This document shows, piece after piece, positions 1-11,447 of a stretch of DNA of 64,000 nt. Where the stretch lies: positions 85,120,447-85,184,446 of the forward strand of contig NC_052357.1 in the NCBI RefSeq assembly GCF_009727055.1, written 5' to 3'. The DNA is from Benincasa hispida. Its lineage: Eukaryota; Streptophyta; Magnoliopsida; Cucurbitales; Cucurbitaceae. The stretch's first letter is position 1. Each line of letters begins with the position of its first letter. The position numbers and the translations under genes are program-made. Below the pieces are notes generated by a model, which saw nothing but the letters and a program-made list of their open reading frames with translations, ran no database searches and was not told the DNA's origin.

Positions 1-184
1 CAAATTAACCAAAATCCAAAACCCCGTTTTTACTGTTTTTCTACAATCAAATTTAACTTAAAAGAGGGTTAATTATGTGCCTCCGTGTGGTTCGACTCTG
101 TACTTACCACTGTTTCTATAGTAATAGGAGTAGTTTGGTAGCATAAATTTTCTTTTGGTTTGTAGTTCTTTTGGGGGCGACACC
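1..184. other. Retroelement-derived spacer at the left edge
   Basis: No gene is visible. The stretch around 79-110 (cctccgtgtggttcgactct) resembles a sequence near the 3' end of the Athila LTR at about 4538, so it may be the tail of another LTR lying against the integrase remnant. This is a weak match judged by eye. Confidence 0.3.
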
Positions 185-1171
185 AAAAAGGTCGATGAAC
201 AATTTACCCTTGATCAGCTGGTTAAGTTATATGTTGATTGGGTCGTGAGCCAATTTGGGGATTTGGTATCCATTATATCATATCGAGATCCAAGATTTAC
301 CTTAAAGTTCTGGCCTAGTTTGTAAAAGGCACTTGGTACTAAGTTGCATTTTAGTATAGTCTTTCATCCATAGACGGATGTACTGTCCGAACGAATGATT
401 CAAACCCTAGAAGATATGCTGAGAGCTTATGTATTACAGTTTAAAGGTAGTTGGGATACACATTTACCATTGGTGGAATTTGTTTATAATAATAGTTACC
501 ATTTTAGCATTGGTATGGCACCTTATAAGGCTTTGTATGGAAGACCCTGTAGAACTCCAGTTTGCTGGAATTAGGTTGGTGAAAGATAGTTAATAGGATC
601 AGAATTGGTTCAGATGTCATCAGAAAATGTTAAGTTAATGAAAGAAAATCTAAAAATAATCATGACAAACAAAATAGTTATGCGGATAAGAGAAGAAGAG
701 AGTTAGAGTTCAAAATCGGAGACGTTGTCTCCGTGGAAAGGGATACTCAAATTTGGTAGGAAAGGTAGGCTGAGTCCAAGATATATAGGACCCTACGAGA
801 TGGTTGATCGCGTAGGACCAGCAGCTTACAAGTTAGGTTTACCTACTAAGTTATCTAAGATGCATGATATTTTCCATGTGTCAATGTTAAGGAAATATGT
901 ACCCGGCCCAACTCATATTCTCTAAGAGCAGCCAGTGCAATTGAAGGAGAATTTTTCTTATGAAGAGGAACCAGTTCATATTTTAAACAATAAAAAGTAG
1001 GTGTTGAGAAACAAAATTATTCCGCTAGTAAAAGTCTTGTGGAGGAATCATGAAGTTGAAGAAGCTACATGGGAAGCTGAAGATTAGATGAAAAAAAGAT
1101 ATCCACACCTATTCACGTGAGGAGTTCAAAGAAAATTTCAAGGGCGAACTTTCTTTAAAGGGAAGGTAAAT
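185..1171 (+). pseudogene. Chromovirus-type Ty3/gypsy integrase C-terminal remnant
   Basis: Translated fragments match the end of a Ty3/gypsy polyprotein of the chromovirus (Tekay/Del-like) type. An RDPRFTLKFWPSL-like stretch near 285-325 belongs to the integrase core. A conserved [15 protein letters not shown] segment lies near 387-430, and [16 protein letters not shown] near 522-570. The open segment 725-925 carries the IGPYEMVDRVGPAAYKL and MHDIFHVSMLRKY motifs of the integrase C-terminal domain. A chromodomain-like end (EEATWEAE) lies near 1060-1085. Stops at about 322, 373 and 572 and frame changes show that it is dead. The upstream gag, protease and reverse transcriptase lie beyond the window or are lost. 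A polypurine-rich tract near 1158-1171 leads into the LTR. Confidence 0.8.
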
Positions 1172-2590
1172 TGTAAACCCTTGAACTTGTTTTACTAGTT
1201 AATTAAGTATAAGTTCTCTTAATTATGTGTTAAATATGTGTCTTAACATTAATGCAAAAGTAAGCTAAGTATATTTTAATGAATGATGCGTTTGTAATGT
1301 TTTAGAGGAGTAAAATCTTCTAAGTGTTAGGAATGTATGCTCTCGGGTAGCAAAGGATAGCCAACACTTAGACAAATTTTGGAAAGCTAAGACAACTGAG
1401 GAACACATGAGCATTTGTAGGCTTAAAAACTCAAGGGTGGAAAATTAACTAAGTGCAATTGGAGGTATGCGTCAAGGGCTTTTAGAGGTCAGTGAAGACC
1501 TAGGATGGATAGTATGTAGGCACTTGGGTTTGCTTAAGTGAACGCATGGTAGACGAGGAGTGTTGAGGCGTGTTAAAGGTAAGGACCCATCTATGAGCAG
1601 TAGGCATAAACACGAGTGTCTAAGGGTAAAACTGGCATGTGTGTTGAACGGTGATGGGTGAGTGAATGGGGATGCGACGTTAGCCGTGGTATGCATTGGT
1701 CGAGGTAGAAGGCTAGCAAGAATGTAAGCTTGGGCGTTGGTAAGAGAAAACTTAAACCTTCAGCTTAAACACTTAATTAGTGAGCAATGTGGCATGCTTA
1801 GAGGCCTTAAAAATGAGTTAGGTATCCCAACTGTCAATTTAAAGGACTCCATGAACATGCAACCTTAGTATAAAAGGGAGTTTGAATTGAAGAAGTCGAT
1901 TTGGAAATTTTGAGCGTGTTAAGGGAGAAGAGTTTTTATTGATTCGAAGCTTGAGCTGTGAGGAAGCTAGTTTAAGGTTGCTGGAAGAAGATTCCATGGA
2001 ATAGAGCTGAAGGTTGAAGAATTTCTTTAAATGTTCGAGAATTTAAGGCCACACGGACAAGTTGTAAGAATTGGTGAATTCCAAGCTTGAGGGAAAGAAG
2101 AAGTTGGAATTCTAAGGTGAGGTAGTTGAGATATTTAGGAATAAGTTCTTAGAAGAGAGTTCCATAAGATTGTACCTGGAATTTAAGTTATTCAAGCTGA
2201 AAATGAAAATTTGAAACTTTGATGGGATGGACAAGTAGGCAGATATAATCCCTGTATAAGCAAGCAGCTGACCAACAAACGTTAAGTGTGGACAAGCCAT
2301 TGTCTCGTAAGCAAAGCCATCGCATTTTGACGCATATGGGTATCTTGTGTGAGCTGCCACACACAATAGTTGGTCGCAATGTAAAAACTTGGTTAAGCTT
2401 GGTTATGTGTTAAATACAATATGCTAAGGATAATCACATAGTAAAGGAAGGGAACAATGCATCAAACTAGGTTTGAAGTTTAACATGTGTTATTTTGAAT
2501 AATAAGATAAGCTTGAGAGGAAGCTGAGGTGTTAACCAACTACTCTTATTATTCTTACAAGGCAGACACATATAGGAGAGGCCTACAATC
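1172..2590 (+). mobile_element. 5' part of the chromovirus 3' LTR
   Basis: The segment starts TGTAAACCC directly after the polypurine tract that ends the integrase remnant, which is where a 3' LTR should start. No coding capacity is recognisable; the short open frames here are chance. The LTR appears broken near 2590, where a DNA-transposon-like terminus begins, and it may resume at 20578. The right boundary is inferred. Confidence 0.6.
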
Positions 2591-2595
2591 CTTTA

Positions 2596-2780
2596 AGGGG
2601 TCGTTTGGTTGGAGGGAAAAAAGGGTGGGAATAGGAATGAGTTTACAAAGCCCATGTTTGGTTGGTGGGATTTGTTTATTTATCTTGGAAAAGGAAATTC
2701 CTAGGTATCTTTTACCCATACAAATGAAGGAATTACATACCCATTGAGAAGTGTGGGTTTTCATTTCTTCTACCGCTTCC
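2596..2780. mobile_element. Terminus of a Tourist/Harbinger-like DNA element
   Basis: The stretch starts TTAAGGGGTCGTTTGGTTGG, like Harbinger/Tourist terminal repeats (GGGNCNGTTTGGTT) next to a TTA/TAA target. A second GTTTGGTTGG lies at about 2655. It resembles the left end of the element at 23326. No matching right end is visible, so it is a fragment. Confidence 0.45.
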
Positions 2781-2799
2781 TACCACGATTTTCCTTCCT

Positions 2800-2979
2800 T
2801 CCAACCGTGAAATCGTATATCATTTTGTTACTCAACGATTGTGTAGCATTTTGTTACTTAGGGATTGTGTAGCATTTGGTAAGCGATCGTATAGCATTTG
2901 GTAGGTGATCGTATAGCATTGGGTAGACGATCGTATAGCATTTTGTTACTCAGCGATCGTGTAACATTTTGTAAGCGAT
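2800..2979. repeat. 22-26 bp minisatellite next to the Athila LTR
   Basis: About seven imperfect copies of a unit like gcgatcgtatagcatttggta, 22-26 bp long, with some units expanded by ttactca. The array ends exactly where the Athila 5' LTR begins. Similar cgatcg/tag motifs occur inside the copia LTR at about 13385-13540. Confidence 0.7.
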
Positions 2980-4669
2980 TGATAATAGGCAGAAATGCAT
3001 GTTATTATAACGCAAAGTTATAAAACAATGCAGGATTGCGATGGTAAAAATACACAATATTTCGTCCAAAAGCATTAAATTTACAACATTGCGATCGCAT
3101 GCATCAATCGAATTAAAACATCTAACTTATGTATTTTATGCAGCAAAATGCGTTGACGCAAGGCGGAAATGCGATCCAAAGAAATTAACGTCCGAGCGCA
3201 TTAAGATATTGCGACCGCAAGGCTATGTGATCGTTTGCGCTCGCAAAAATCTGCTCAAGAAAGTGGCCATATAGAGCCAGTGCATCAAGGTGGGCACATC
3301 TAAGTGAAAGCTTAATAAATCATGCTTGGACAGAAAGCTGATGACGGTCGATTCCGAATTAAGTTGACAAGCCGTTAACGACCTACTGTAGCAAGTACAC
3401 TCAACTTTTTGGTGACAAATATTCGGCACATCAAACAAAGAATTAATGCCATCTCATCAGTGCAATCATAAGAGAGAAGAAGCCTTTCACCCTAAAGCTC
3501 TATAAATACCAAAGGCCACCTTCAGTGAAAAAGTTCGCCCAGTTACAAAATTTATCATATAGATAGAAATAGCCTTGTTCATAATTTTTTTTTTTACTTA
3601 GAAGGCGGAACGAGTGAAGGGAGATTACACCGAGAGATCGTCCCAGTGAACTCGAAAGAGGGCCGGGGAGCATCGAAATCAGAGAGAGGGCCAACTCTTG
3701 CGGAAGCAAGAACATCTTTTGAGCAGAATAGAGATAACAATGTAAAAGCCTTGGGAAGCAAGATATTGCTACCAGGCTCTCTACCCTTATTTTCCATTGT
3801 CATTTTGTACTCTGAACTTATTTATAGAAATGGAAATTGCATCTTTATATCTGCCCATTCTCTATACATTATGCATGAGTAGTTAAATCTATCGAATGGG
3901 TTGAGTCTGCACTTACCTAGCATGACCTGAGATCTTCATTCTATGCGATCATCTTGTATTATGTATGCATCATTTGTCCATTAGAGATACTCGGGAGGGT
4001 AGTCTAAGGATAGAATCTAGGCTTGAAAAAGTCAGATTAGAATCTAGGCTCGGGAGAGTCAGATTAGAACCGCATAATCAAGAGATAGAAGCTTAGGGAT
4101 AAGCTCTGTTTGCTATTAACGCATGCATGCACCCTAGAGATAGGATATGATTGTATGCGGTTGCCTTGTCCTTGTGTGCATCTTTTGTCATCACATGGGC
4201 AAGAAGTAGAGACTTAAGAATAAGCTCTATAGACATTATCGCATTCATCGCATGCGTCATAAAATTAGGAGCTACCACATTTGCATTGGAAAATGAACTG
4301 CTGTCTCATGAGTGTAGCATGATCGCATAGCTTGAACGCATTCTCAGTAAATGCTAGCTAAAGACCTTCTCAACCTGTTCCTCCGCATACTCAGTGTATC
4401 TGTCGCATAATTACTCTTTTCTCAAATCCGCCACATACTTTTTATACCTTACACAACAAACCAACCAACATCTTGATTTATTTGTTATCGTAAAGTGATA
4501 TAAAATTACCATCACATACTTTTTTCCTTAGTCCCTGTGTTCGACTCTGGGCTTACCAGACAACTCAGTAGGATTTATACTTGGGTCTTACAGAGAAAAC
4601 TTGCATGCTCGACGCACATTCCACCATCGTATTCTACTCCATTATTTCATCACATAAAATAACGCATCA
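2980..4669 (+). repeat. Athila 5' LTR
   Basis: Starts TGATAATAGGCAGAAATGCA and ends AACGCATCA just before the primer binding site. It is the counterpart of 11448-13146, with matching sequence across the whole length. It holds a TATA box (3501-3508) and two nested direct repeats near 4009-4070 (gaatctaggct with gtcagattagaa). Confidence 0.9.
3501..3508 (+). promoter_or_regulatory. LTR TATA box (5' copy)
   Basis: TATAAATA in the context agctctataaatacc, conserved in the 3' LTR at 11969-11976. It is the likely start site for retrotransposon RNA. Confidence 0.7.
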
Positions 4670-4675
4670 AGATTT

Positions 4676-4693
4676 TGGTGTTTTTGTCGGGGA
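4676..4693 (+). other. Primer binding site, tRNA-Asp type
   Basis: TGGTGTTTTTGTCGGGGA is a mutated form of the usual Athila primer site TGGCGCCGTTGCCGGGGA. It lies six bases after the LTR end. Several changes in its first half suggest decay. Confidence 0.75.
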
Positions 4694-4767
4694 CTTCAGC
4701 AATACATTGTGCTAACGGTAATTTTTTTTTTAATTTTTTTTGCAGCTTTCAATCGTTCTAACGAAGA

Positions 4768-5520
4768 TTGAGAGACAGCCGCCAACAAAAACAACAAGAG
4801 AAAGATAACATGGCAGAGCAACCAGAAAATGGAGCATCAAATGAAAATAATGTCATGACGAATCCCATCCTATTGGCGAACGACTGCAATAGACCCATTC
4901 GAGACTATGCGTTGCCCAACCTCTACGATTTCTCCCCAGGAATCATGAGGCCCGCTTTTGATGGATCGAGATTTGAAATGAAACCGGTGATGCTGCAAAT
5001 GATCCAATCTGCCGGACAATTTGGTGGTAGGCATGGCGAGGATCCACACGCCCACCTCCGGAGTTTCATTGAGACCTACAACACTTTTGTGTTTCCTAAC
5101 ATCTCCACTGTGGAGGTTTGACTTACTTTGTTTCCATTTTCTTTGTGTGACCAGGCACAAAAATAGGCTTATTCTCTCGAACCAGGGGAGATTACATCAT
5201 GGGAGCAAGTAGTAGAGAAGTTTATGAAGAAGTACTTCCCTCCGACGGAAAATGCCAGAAGAAGGAAGTTGATCACCAATTTTGAAAAAGATATGGACGA
5301 ATTGCTCAGCGACGTTTGGGCGAGGTTTAAGAGGCTGGTAAGAGATTACCTGCATAATGGCTTACTAGACTGCTTACAGATGAAGATTTTCTACCATGGA
5401 TTAAACTCTGTATTGCAGACGGCTGCCAATGTAGCAGCAGCTAGAGGTCTGCTGGATAAAACTTATGATGAGGCCAAGAATATCCTTGATCGCATTTCTA
5501 AAAATCATGAAGACTAGAGA
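4768..5520 (+). pseudogene. Athila gag remnant
   Basis: The first part (4768-5121; first clear ATG 4810) reads RDYALPNLYDFSPGIMRP and then FEMKPVMLQMIQSAGQFGG and EDPHAHLRSFIETYNTF, all characteristic of the Athila gag N-terminus. A stop follows at about 5119. The frame recovers at 5224-5517 with KKYFPPTENARRRKLITNF and then ESLSDVWARFKRLVRD-like sequence (here LLSDVWARFKRLVRDYLHNG), the retrotransposon gag domain. At least one stop and one frameshift separate the two parts. Confidence 0.85.
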
Positions 5521-7429
5521 GAAAGCGATCAAAGATTGAGAATCAAGGACAGTGACGGGAATAAACGGGGACATCGCATCCCTTCAGAGTCAAAATGGCT
5601 ATGATGATGAACTTAATAAGGGAATCAACAATCAATAGCCCAGCAACGCATAGTGGGCAAGTAAACGCAATCAACCAGACGACCGCAAGTTGTACGACTT
5701 GCTGTGAAGGAACATCAAATGGAGGAATGCCCAAGAAACCCACAGTTTCGTCCTATTTTGTGAAGAATAATCCGTTTTCTAACATGTACAACCCTCGGTA
5801 GAGAAACCACCGCAACTTCGCGTGGAAAAATCAACAGTAAAATTTTCAATCAGTGGCGCAACAAGAAGGGCCACCTGGATTTTTTCTCGCGAACCAACGG
5901 TCCAAACGTATAATCAAGTCAGCAGTTCGCAGGCACCGCAATCTTTCCTCTTTGGAGAGTTTGTTGAAGCAAATATATTGAAAAAGAACGAAATAGTGCT
6001 TCAAAATCAGCGACGGCAACCTGGAAATTCAAATAGAACCAGATTATGGGTGAACTCAAGAATATAACCGCAAAGGGCCCTGCCGAGTTCAATGGAACTC
6101 CCATGCAACCATGGGGTACGGGAAAAGAGCAATGTCAAGTTTGTGACGTTGCAGAGCGGAAAGATTGTAGCAGGGGAGAACAAGGAGCCTAGCCGGACTA
6201 ACGCCAATTGCGCTGGACACCAGAGAGATTGCGTTGACTCGAGAAGAAACAGAAGAAAAAAGAGGCGATGGAACCAGAAATTGCATCCACTCGGAGCCGA
6301 AAGATAAGGGAATCGTGAGATATACGCTGCCAACCATTCCCTCAGAGAACTCAAAGGATGAAGAAGATGAATGAGGTACAGTATCAACGCTTCATGATAT
6401 GTTAAACAGTTGCATTATAAATATTTCCATTCACTATGAAGCAAATTAAGGAGATGCCCGCATAATGCGAAGTTTCTAAAGGATATAGTGACAAAGAAGA
6501 GAAGCACTGGTAAGTTCAGCAATGATGGCTTTTGATGCAAAGTTCAAAATCTATAATCCAACGAAAATGTGCGACCCTTGGAAGTTTCAAACTATACCTG
6601 CTCCTATTGGAGGGTTATACATCCGGTCAAGCGCTATACGATCTTGGGGCCAACATCAAACTTGATGCCCCTGTCAATTTTCAAAGCAGCTGAATAATGG
6701 CAGCTTGGCGCCCCATTAGACGGTGACTCTCCAAATTAGCGGATAGATCTCTTGTGCATCCAGAGGGGAAGGTAAAGGATGTTCTAGTTACCATCGACAA
6801 ATTTATATTACCAGCAAACTTTATCATCCTGGACTACGAAGCAGACACATCATCCTGAGGCGACCATTTTTATCCACCGGTCGCACTTAGATTGATGTGT
6901 ACAAAGAAGAGATGACACTGAGCGTGAATGGACAGAAGCTCAGGTTTGACATCATCCGAGCCATGAAATATCCTGATGAAGAAGACCTCAATGAATCCGA
7001 CGATGAACCGAGTTTAAATGAAGAAGAAAAGTCCGAAGATGAAAATGAAGATGAGGATGCGATCGCATCCATTGTAGCATGCAATGTAATCACAGAAAAA
7101 AACAACTAAAAATGATGAGATGATTGCATCCAAAGAAGACAAGTTGACAGCGAATAAAGAAAGAAAAACAACAAAACCATCCTTGGAACACCCACCATCA
7201 ATAGAGCTAAAGAGCCTTCCTAACCACCTAAAGTATGCATTTCTGGGGCAAAATGAAAAGCTACCGGTAATCATTTCCTCTGTACTCAATGAAGACTATG
7301 AAAATGCGCTGCCAAGCATTCTGAGAAAGTAAGTAAAATCAATTGACTGGACGCTCACAGACATTAGAGGAATCAGTCCCGCATACTGCATGCATAGGAT
7401 TCGTCTCGAAGAGAATCACAAAGGATCAA
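5521..7429 (+). pseudogene. Athila gag tail and protease remnant
   Basis: The segment is decayed and lies between gag and reverse transcriptase. Open pieces at 5595-5801, 6897-7109 and 7120-7332 are in different frames. The retroviral-type aspartic protease signature appears as ALYDLGAN near 6631-6654 (DLGA is the usual Athila active-site form), soon followed by a stop. The acidic stretch at 6960-7070 (EEDLNESDDEPSLNEEEK) is the low-complexity linker common ahead of Athila reverse transcriptase. No intact protein is possible. Confidence 0.7.
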
Positions 7430-8204
7430 TCAAACATCAGTGCAGACTCAACCCTACGATGAAGGAGGTCGTAAAGAATGAGATAATAAAGTGGTTAGAC
7501 ACGGGCATCATCTATCCAATAGCCGACAGCACGTGGGTCAGCCCCGTGCAATGCGTGCCGAAGAAATGAGGGATGACGGTAGTCCCTGATGCAAATAATG
7601 AACTGATACTGTAAAGAACTGTCACGGGATGGAGGATTTGCATGGACTACCGCAAATTAAATGCGGCAACAAAGAAGGATCATTTCCCTCTGCCTTTTTA
7701 TCGACCAAATGCTAGATCGCCTAGCTGGAAATAACTTCTACTGCTTCTTGGATGGGTATGTCAGTTATAACCAGATCATGATTGCTCTTGAAGATTAAGA
7801 AAAAACCCACATTCACCTGCCCGTATGGAACATTTGCATTTCGACGCATGTCATTCGACCTCTGCAATGTGCCAAGCACTTTCCAAAGGTGTATGATGGC
7901 CATATTTTCTGAATATCTCGAAGACTCTGTAGAAATATTCATGGATGACTTCTCTGTGTATGGGAAAACATACGAAGTCTGTCTTAACAACCTGGAGAAG
8001 ATATTGAAAAGATGTGAAGAGACAAACCTCGTGCTTAATTGGGAGAAATGCCATTTCATGGTGAAGGAAGGCATTGTGCTTGGGCACAAGGTCTCCAAGG
8101 ATGGGTTGGAGGTGGACAAGGCAAAAATTGAGGTGATTGAAAAGCTCCCCTCCAACGAATGTAAAAGGCTATCAGGAGCTTCTTGGGGCATGTTGGCTTT
8201 ATAG
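7430..8204 (+). pseudogene. Athila reverse transcriptase remnant
   Basis: Successive pieces match Ty3/gypsy reverse transcriptase. VKNEIIKWLDTGIIYP lies near 7470-7517, WVSPVQCVPKK near 7535-7566, and GWRICMDYRKLNAATKKDHF near 7628-7690. The open segment 7782-8204 contains TCPYGTFAFRRMSFDLCNVP, then FQRCMMAIFSEYLED and the catalytic FMDDFSVYG motif at about 7939-7965. GHKVSKDGLEVDKAKIEVI follows. In-frame stops at about 7567 and 7612 and a frameshift near 7700-7780 inactivate it. Confidence 0.9.
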
Positions 8205-8811
8205 ATGTTTGTCAAAGACTTTTCAAAGATTGCACGACCACTGAGTGCGTTGATGGAGGCAGATAGAAAGTTTGACTTCGATGACCAATGCCTCGACGCA
8301 TTCACGATTTTGACGAACCGCATTAATGACTACACCTCTGTTGATCACAACCAGAACTGGACATAGCCCTTTGAATTAATGTGCGACACAAGCGGTTATG
8401 CAATGGGAGTAGTGCTGGCACATAAGAGAAAAAATCAATACTACAATCCCATCGATATGCGAGAAAACCTTGAATCCTGCTCAAATAAACTACAACCACC
8501 ACAGAAAAAGAATTGCTTGCGGTGATATTTACGTTGGAGAAATTAGAGCTTATTTTCTGGGTACTAGAGTACTCGTTCCACACTAACCACTTGGCGATAA
8601 AATATTTGATGACAAAGAAAGAATGCGAAGCCGAGTTGATTAAATGGGTTTCTCCTCCTCCAGGAATTCGATATGGAAATCATTGATCGCAAGGGGACGG
8701 AGACCAGGTTTTGCGGACCATTTATCCAGATTAAGAAAATCCAGAAGTTGACCGCAACAGTCAGAAGTAAGTGCAAGTTCCTAGACGAGGCAGCTATTTA
8801 AGATTGAAGAA
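8205..8811 (+). pseudogene. Athila RNase H remnant
   Basis: The reading frame is broken, but segments such as LMCDTSGYAMGVVLAHKR near 8377-8430 match the first strand of Ty3/gypsy RNase H, with the catalytic aspartate in CDTSG. The sequence around 8560-8620 reads as the HFHTNHLAIKYL-like region, and 8660-8720 as the QEFDMEIIDRKGTE-like connection domain. Frames change several times between 8440 and 8700. Confidence 0.75.
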
Positions 8812-10080
8812 TTGTCATGGGTATGCAGACATGGTAAATTTTTTGGTTTGCGCGCATTCCCCGAAAATTATACCGACTACCAAAAGAGGCGACTCCGACA
8901 TGAATGCAAATCATATTATTGGGATGAGCTAAATCTTTATAAGAGGGGGTCAGACCAGATTCTGCACCTGTGTGTACCGGATGCTGCTCACCAACGCATA
9001 TTATCACAATGTCATGACTCGCCATATGGAAGACACTTTGGAGGCCAACGCACGGCAATGAAAGTATTACAAAGTGGGTATTATTGGCCAACACTATTCA
9101 AGGATGCAAGAAATTATGCGATGAAGTGTGACCGGTGCCAACGCACGGGTAATATTTCATGGAAGCATGCGATGCCCATGAACATCATTTTAGAACTGGA
9201 ATTGTTTGACGTCTGGGGTATTGACTTCATGGGACCATTTCTACCATCGAATGGTCACAAATATATTCTATCAGCTGTCGACTACGTTTCTAAGTGGGTA
9301 GAAGCGGTAACATGCGTCGCAAGCGATGCGGCGGTAGTCTCCAAGTTCCTGAAGAAAAATATTTTCACTCTTTTTGACACTCCACATGCCATAATAAGTG
9401 ATGAAGGTTCCCACTTTGTTAATCACATCGTCAAAAATTTGTTGCTCAAATATAATATCCTCCATAAAGTGGCCATCGCATATCATCCACAGACGAATGG
9501 TCAAGCTGAAATGTCCAACCGGGAAATCAAGCTGATATTAGAGAAGGTGGTAAAGCCTTCATGAAAAGATTAGGCAAGAAAGCTAGACGATGCACTGTGG
9601 GCATACAGAACCGCCTATAAGACACCTATAAGCATGTCTCCGTATGTGTTGGTGTTTGGTAAAGCATGTCATTTACCACTTGAGCTAGAGCACAAAGCAC
9701 TGTGGGCAGTGAAAAAGCTAATTTCGACTTAAAGGCAGCAGTGGAAGCAAGGAAACTCCAATTGGTCGAGCTTGATGAGTGGAGAACGCAAACTTATGAG
9801 AATGCCAAAATTTACAAAGAACGAGCAAAACGTTGGCATGACAAATAGCTATGCGGGAAGAATCTCCACATCGGACAAAAGATCTTACTTTTCACTTAAC
9901 GGCTACAACTCTTTCCTGGCAAATTAAAGTCACGATGGTCTGGACCTTTTATAATCAAAGAAGTATTACTGCATGGCGCGGTCGAACTGAGTAATGAGGA
10001 AGGGACCCATTCATTCAAGGTTAACGGGCACAAAGTCAAGATATATTGTGGAGGTGATTTTCATTGGGAAAAGACCTCTA
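8812..10080 (+). pseudogene. Athila integrase remnant
   Basis: The open segment 8812-9564 (250 codons) holds the zinc-binding HHCC region, with [20 protein letters not shown] near 9028-9087 and CDRCQRTGN near 9127-9155. The catalytic core follows: [12 protein letters not shown] at about 9204-9240, SDEGSHFVN near 9400 and [17 protein letters not shown] near 9480-9530. After a stop at 9562 the C-terminal part continues in other frames ([15 protein letters not shown] near 9585-9630, then the RWSGPFIIKEV-like segment near 9930-9965). The central 250 codons are the longest intact retroelement frame here. Confidence 0.9.
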
Positions 10081-11447
10081 TAGACCTAAGAAATCCAGAA
10101 TGAAGAAAAATCGAGTGGCCCCTACGCTGGCATGCGACAGAAAATCATCAGGGGCGCAAGTCTTTTGGAATATCCTTTTCTTACCAATGATTAATGAACT
10201 CTCACTACTTTTCTTGTATTTCGATTATCGTTTATGCATATTTAAAAAAAATGTTAACTTTGTTTTTTTATTATTATTTGATCCTCTCAATGTTTTCATT
10301 GCAACGATCGAGGTGAACGATTACGGAGGCACTACACGGAAGACACAACTACTTTATTTCGTCACCGCAATCAAAGAGAGCAGTTCACCACAAAGAAGGA
10401 TGCGTTCACAAATAATGCTGGCGACAGAGCAAATTTGGGGGTTGTATCTCTCCTTGACTTTATTTATTCCAAATTTTGCACTATCACATCGCATTTTAAC
10501 TTTGATTATTTTAGCATCGCATCCTCTTTAGTCGGTGCAATCATTTAACATTGATTAATTTAGTAAGTCACGACATTATTTCTCTTTGCCAATTATGATT
10601 TCAATGATGAAACACATGTATCTATTTTTTAATATACACTAGAGTCAACTTAATTTTAGGACAGACAACTCATGAAATATCTCTAGAAGTTAGTGGTATG
10701 CTAGCATTCTTTCAAACTGACTTTTTACGAAACTTCCTAAGAGTATCGCATGACTTCTTTCAATCTTTCAGCAATGGGGACATTGTTGCGTTTTAAATTT
10801 GAGGGTGCGGTATTCATTTCAACCTTGCTATTTTTAGATTAAAAAAAAATCATAACGTTGCGATCGGATCCTACTCGTAGTCGGATGTCCGCATGACACA
10901 CGTGGGGGCAAGCCAAAATGAAGGTAGGAATCGTGATCAACACATAAATAAAATGATCGAAACTCTGCTGCTAAACAGGCATGAGTTTAGANATCAACAC
11001 ATAAATAAAATGATCGAAACTCTGCTGCTAAACAGGCATGAGTTTAGACTGAGAAAGAGCGTCTTGCTCGTAGTTGGATGTCCGCATGACACACGTGGGG
11101 GCAAGTCAAAATGAAGGCTGGATCAGGGGAAGGTCATAGAAAAAAAATATATGTCTAAAATACGCAAGGATAAAAATCATTTGAAAATATTCCAGTTGGA
11201 AAAGTTTCTTTTTTATAAAGTAAATCATTCGATGCCTTGGAATCTAGTAAAGTATTTTTGAAGGTTAAACTTGCAGTCCCTAAATTTTAGAAAAATTTTA
11301 AGAGACCTGGATAAAAATTAAGGAGATTTTGGTACATAGGATTTGAATAAGGCATCCTTGAGAAATCTAGGAAAGAGAAGGTGGTCGACTTTCTAAAGAA
11401 ATCTTTAGTTTATGCTTGAGGACGAGCATTATTTAAATTTGGGGTTG
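10081..11447 (+). other. Athila 3' non-coding region with polypurine tract
   Basis: No recognisable domain lies between integrase and the 3' LTR. Some Athila elements carry an envelope-like frame here, but the open frame at 10064-10531 has no such features and lies in AT-rich sequence. Imperfect direct repeats (gtccgcatgacacacgtggg at about 10887 and 11081) flank the tandem block at 10936-11048. The tract attatttaaatttggggt (about 11428-11445) is the polypurine tract. Confidence 0.65.
10936..11048 (+). repeat. 57-bp tandem duplication with an ambiguous base
   Basis: Two essentially identical copies starting atcaacacataaataaaatg at 10936 and 10993, period 57. The single N of the window (10992) sits exactly at the junction, which suggests an assembly join or unresolved copy number. 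Confidence 0.9.

Noticed and set aside
3594..3882. Overlapping frames in the Athila LTRs (also at 12071-12356)
   Set aside because: They recur in both LTRs because the LTRs are copies, and they carry no protein domain.
10064..10531. 155-codon frame after Athila integrase as an envelope-like gene
   Set aside because: No signal peptide, ordered membrane segment or known Athila env-like motif; the frame crosses AT-rich low-complexity DNA and starts inside the integrase tail.
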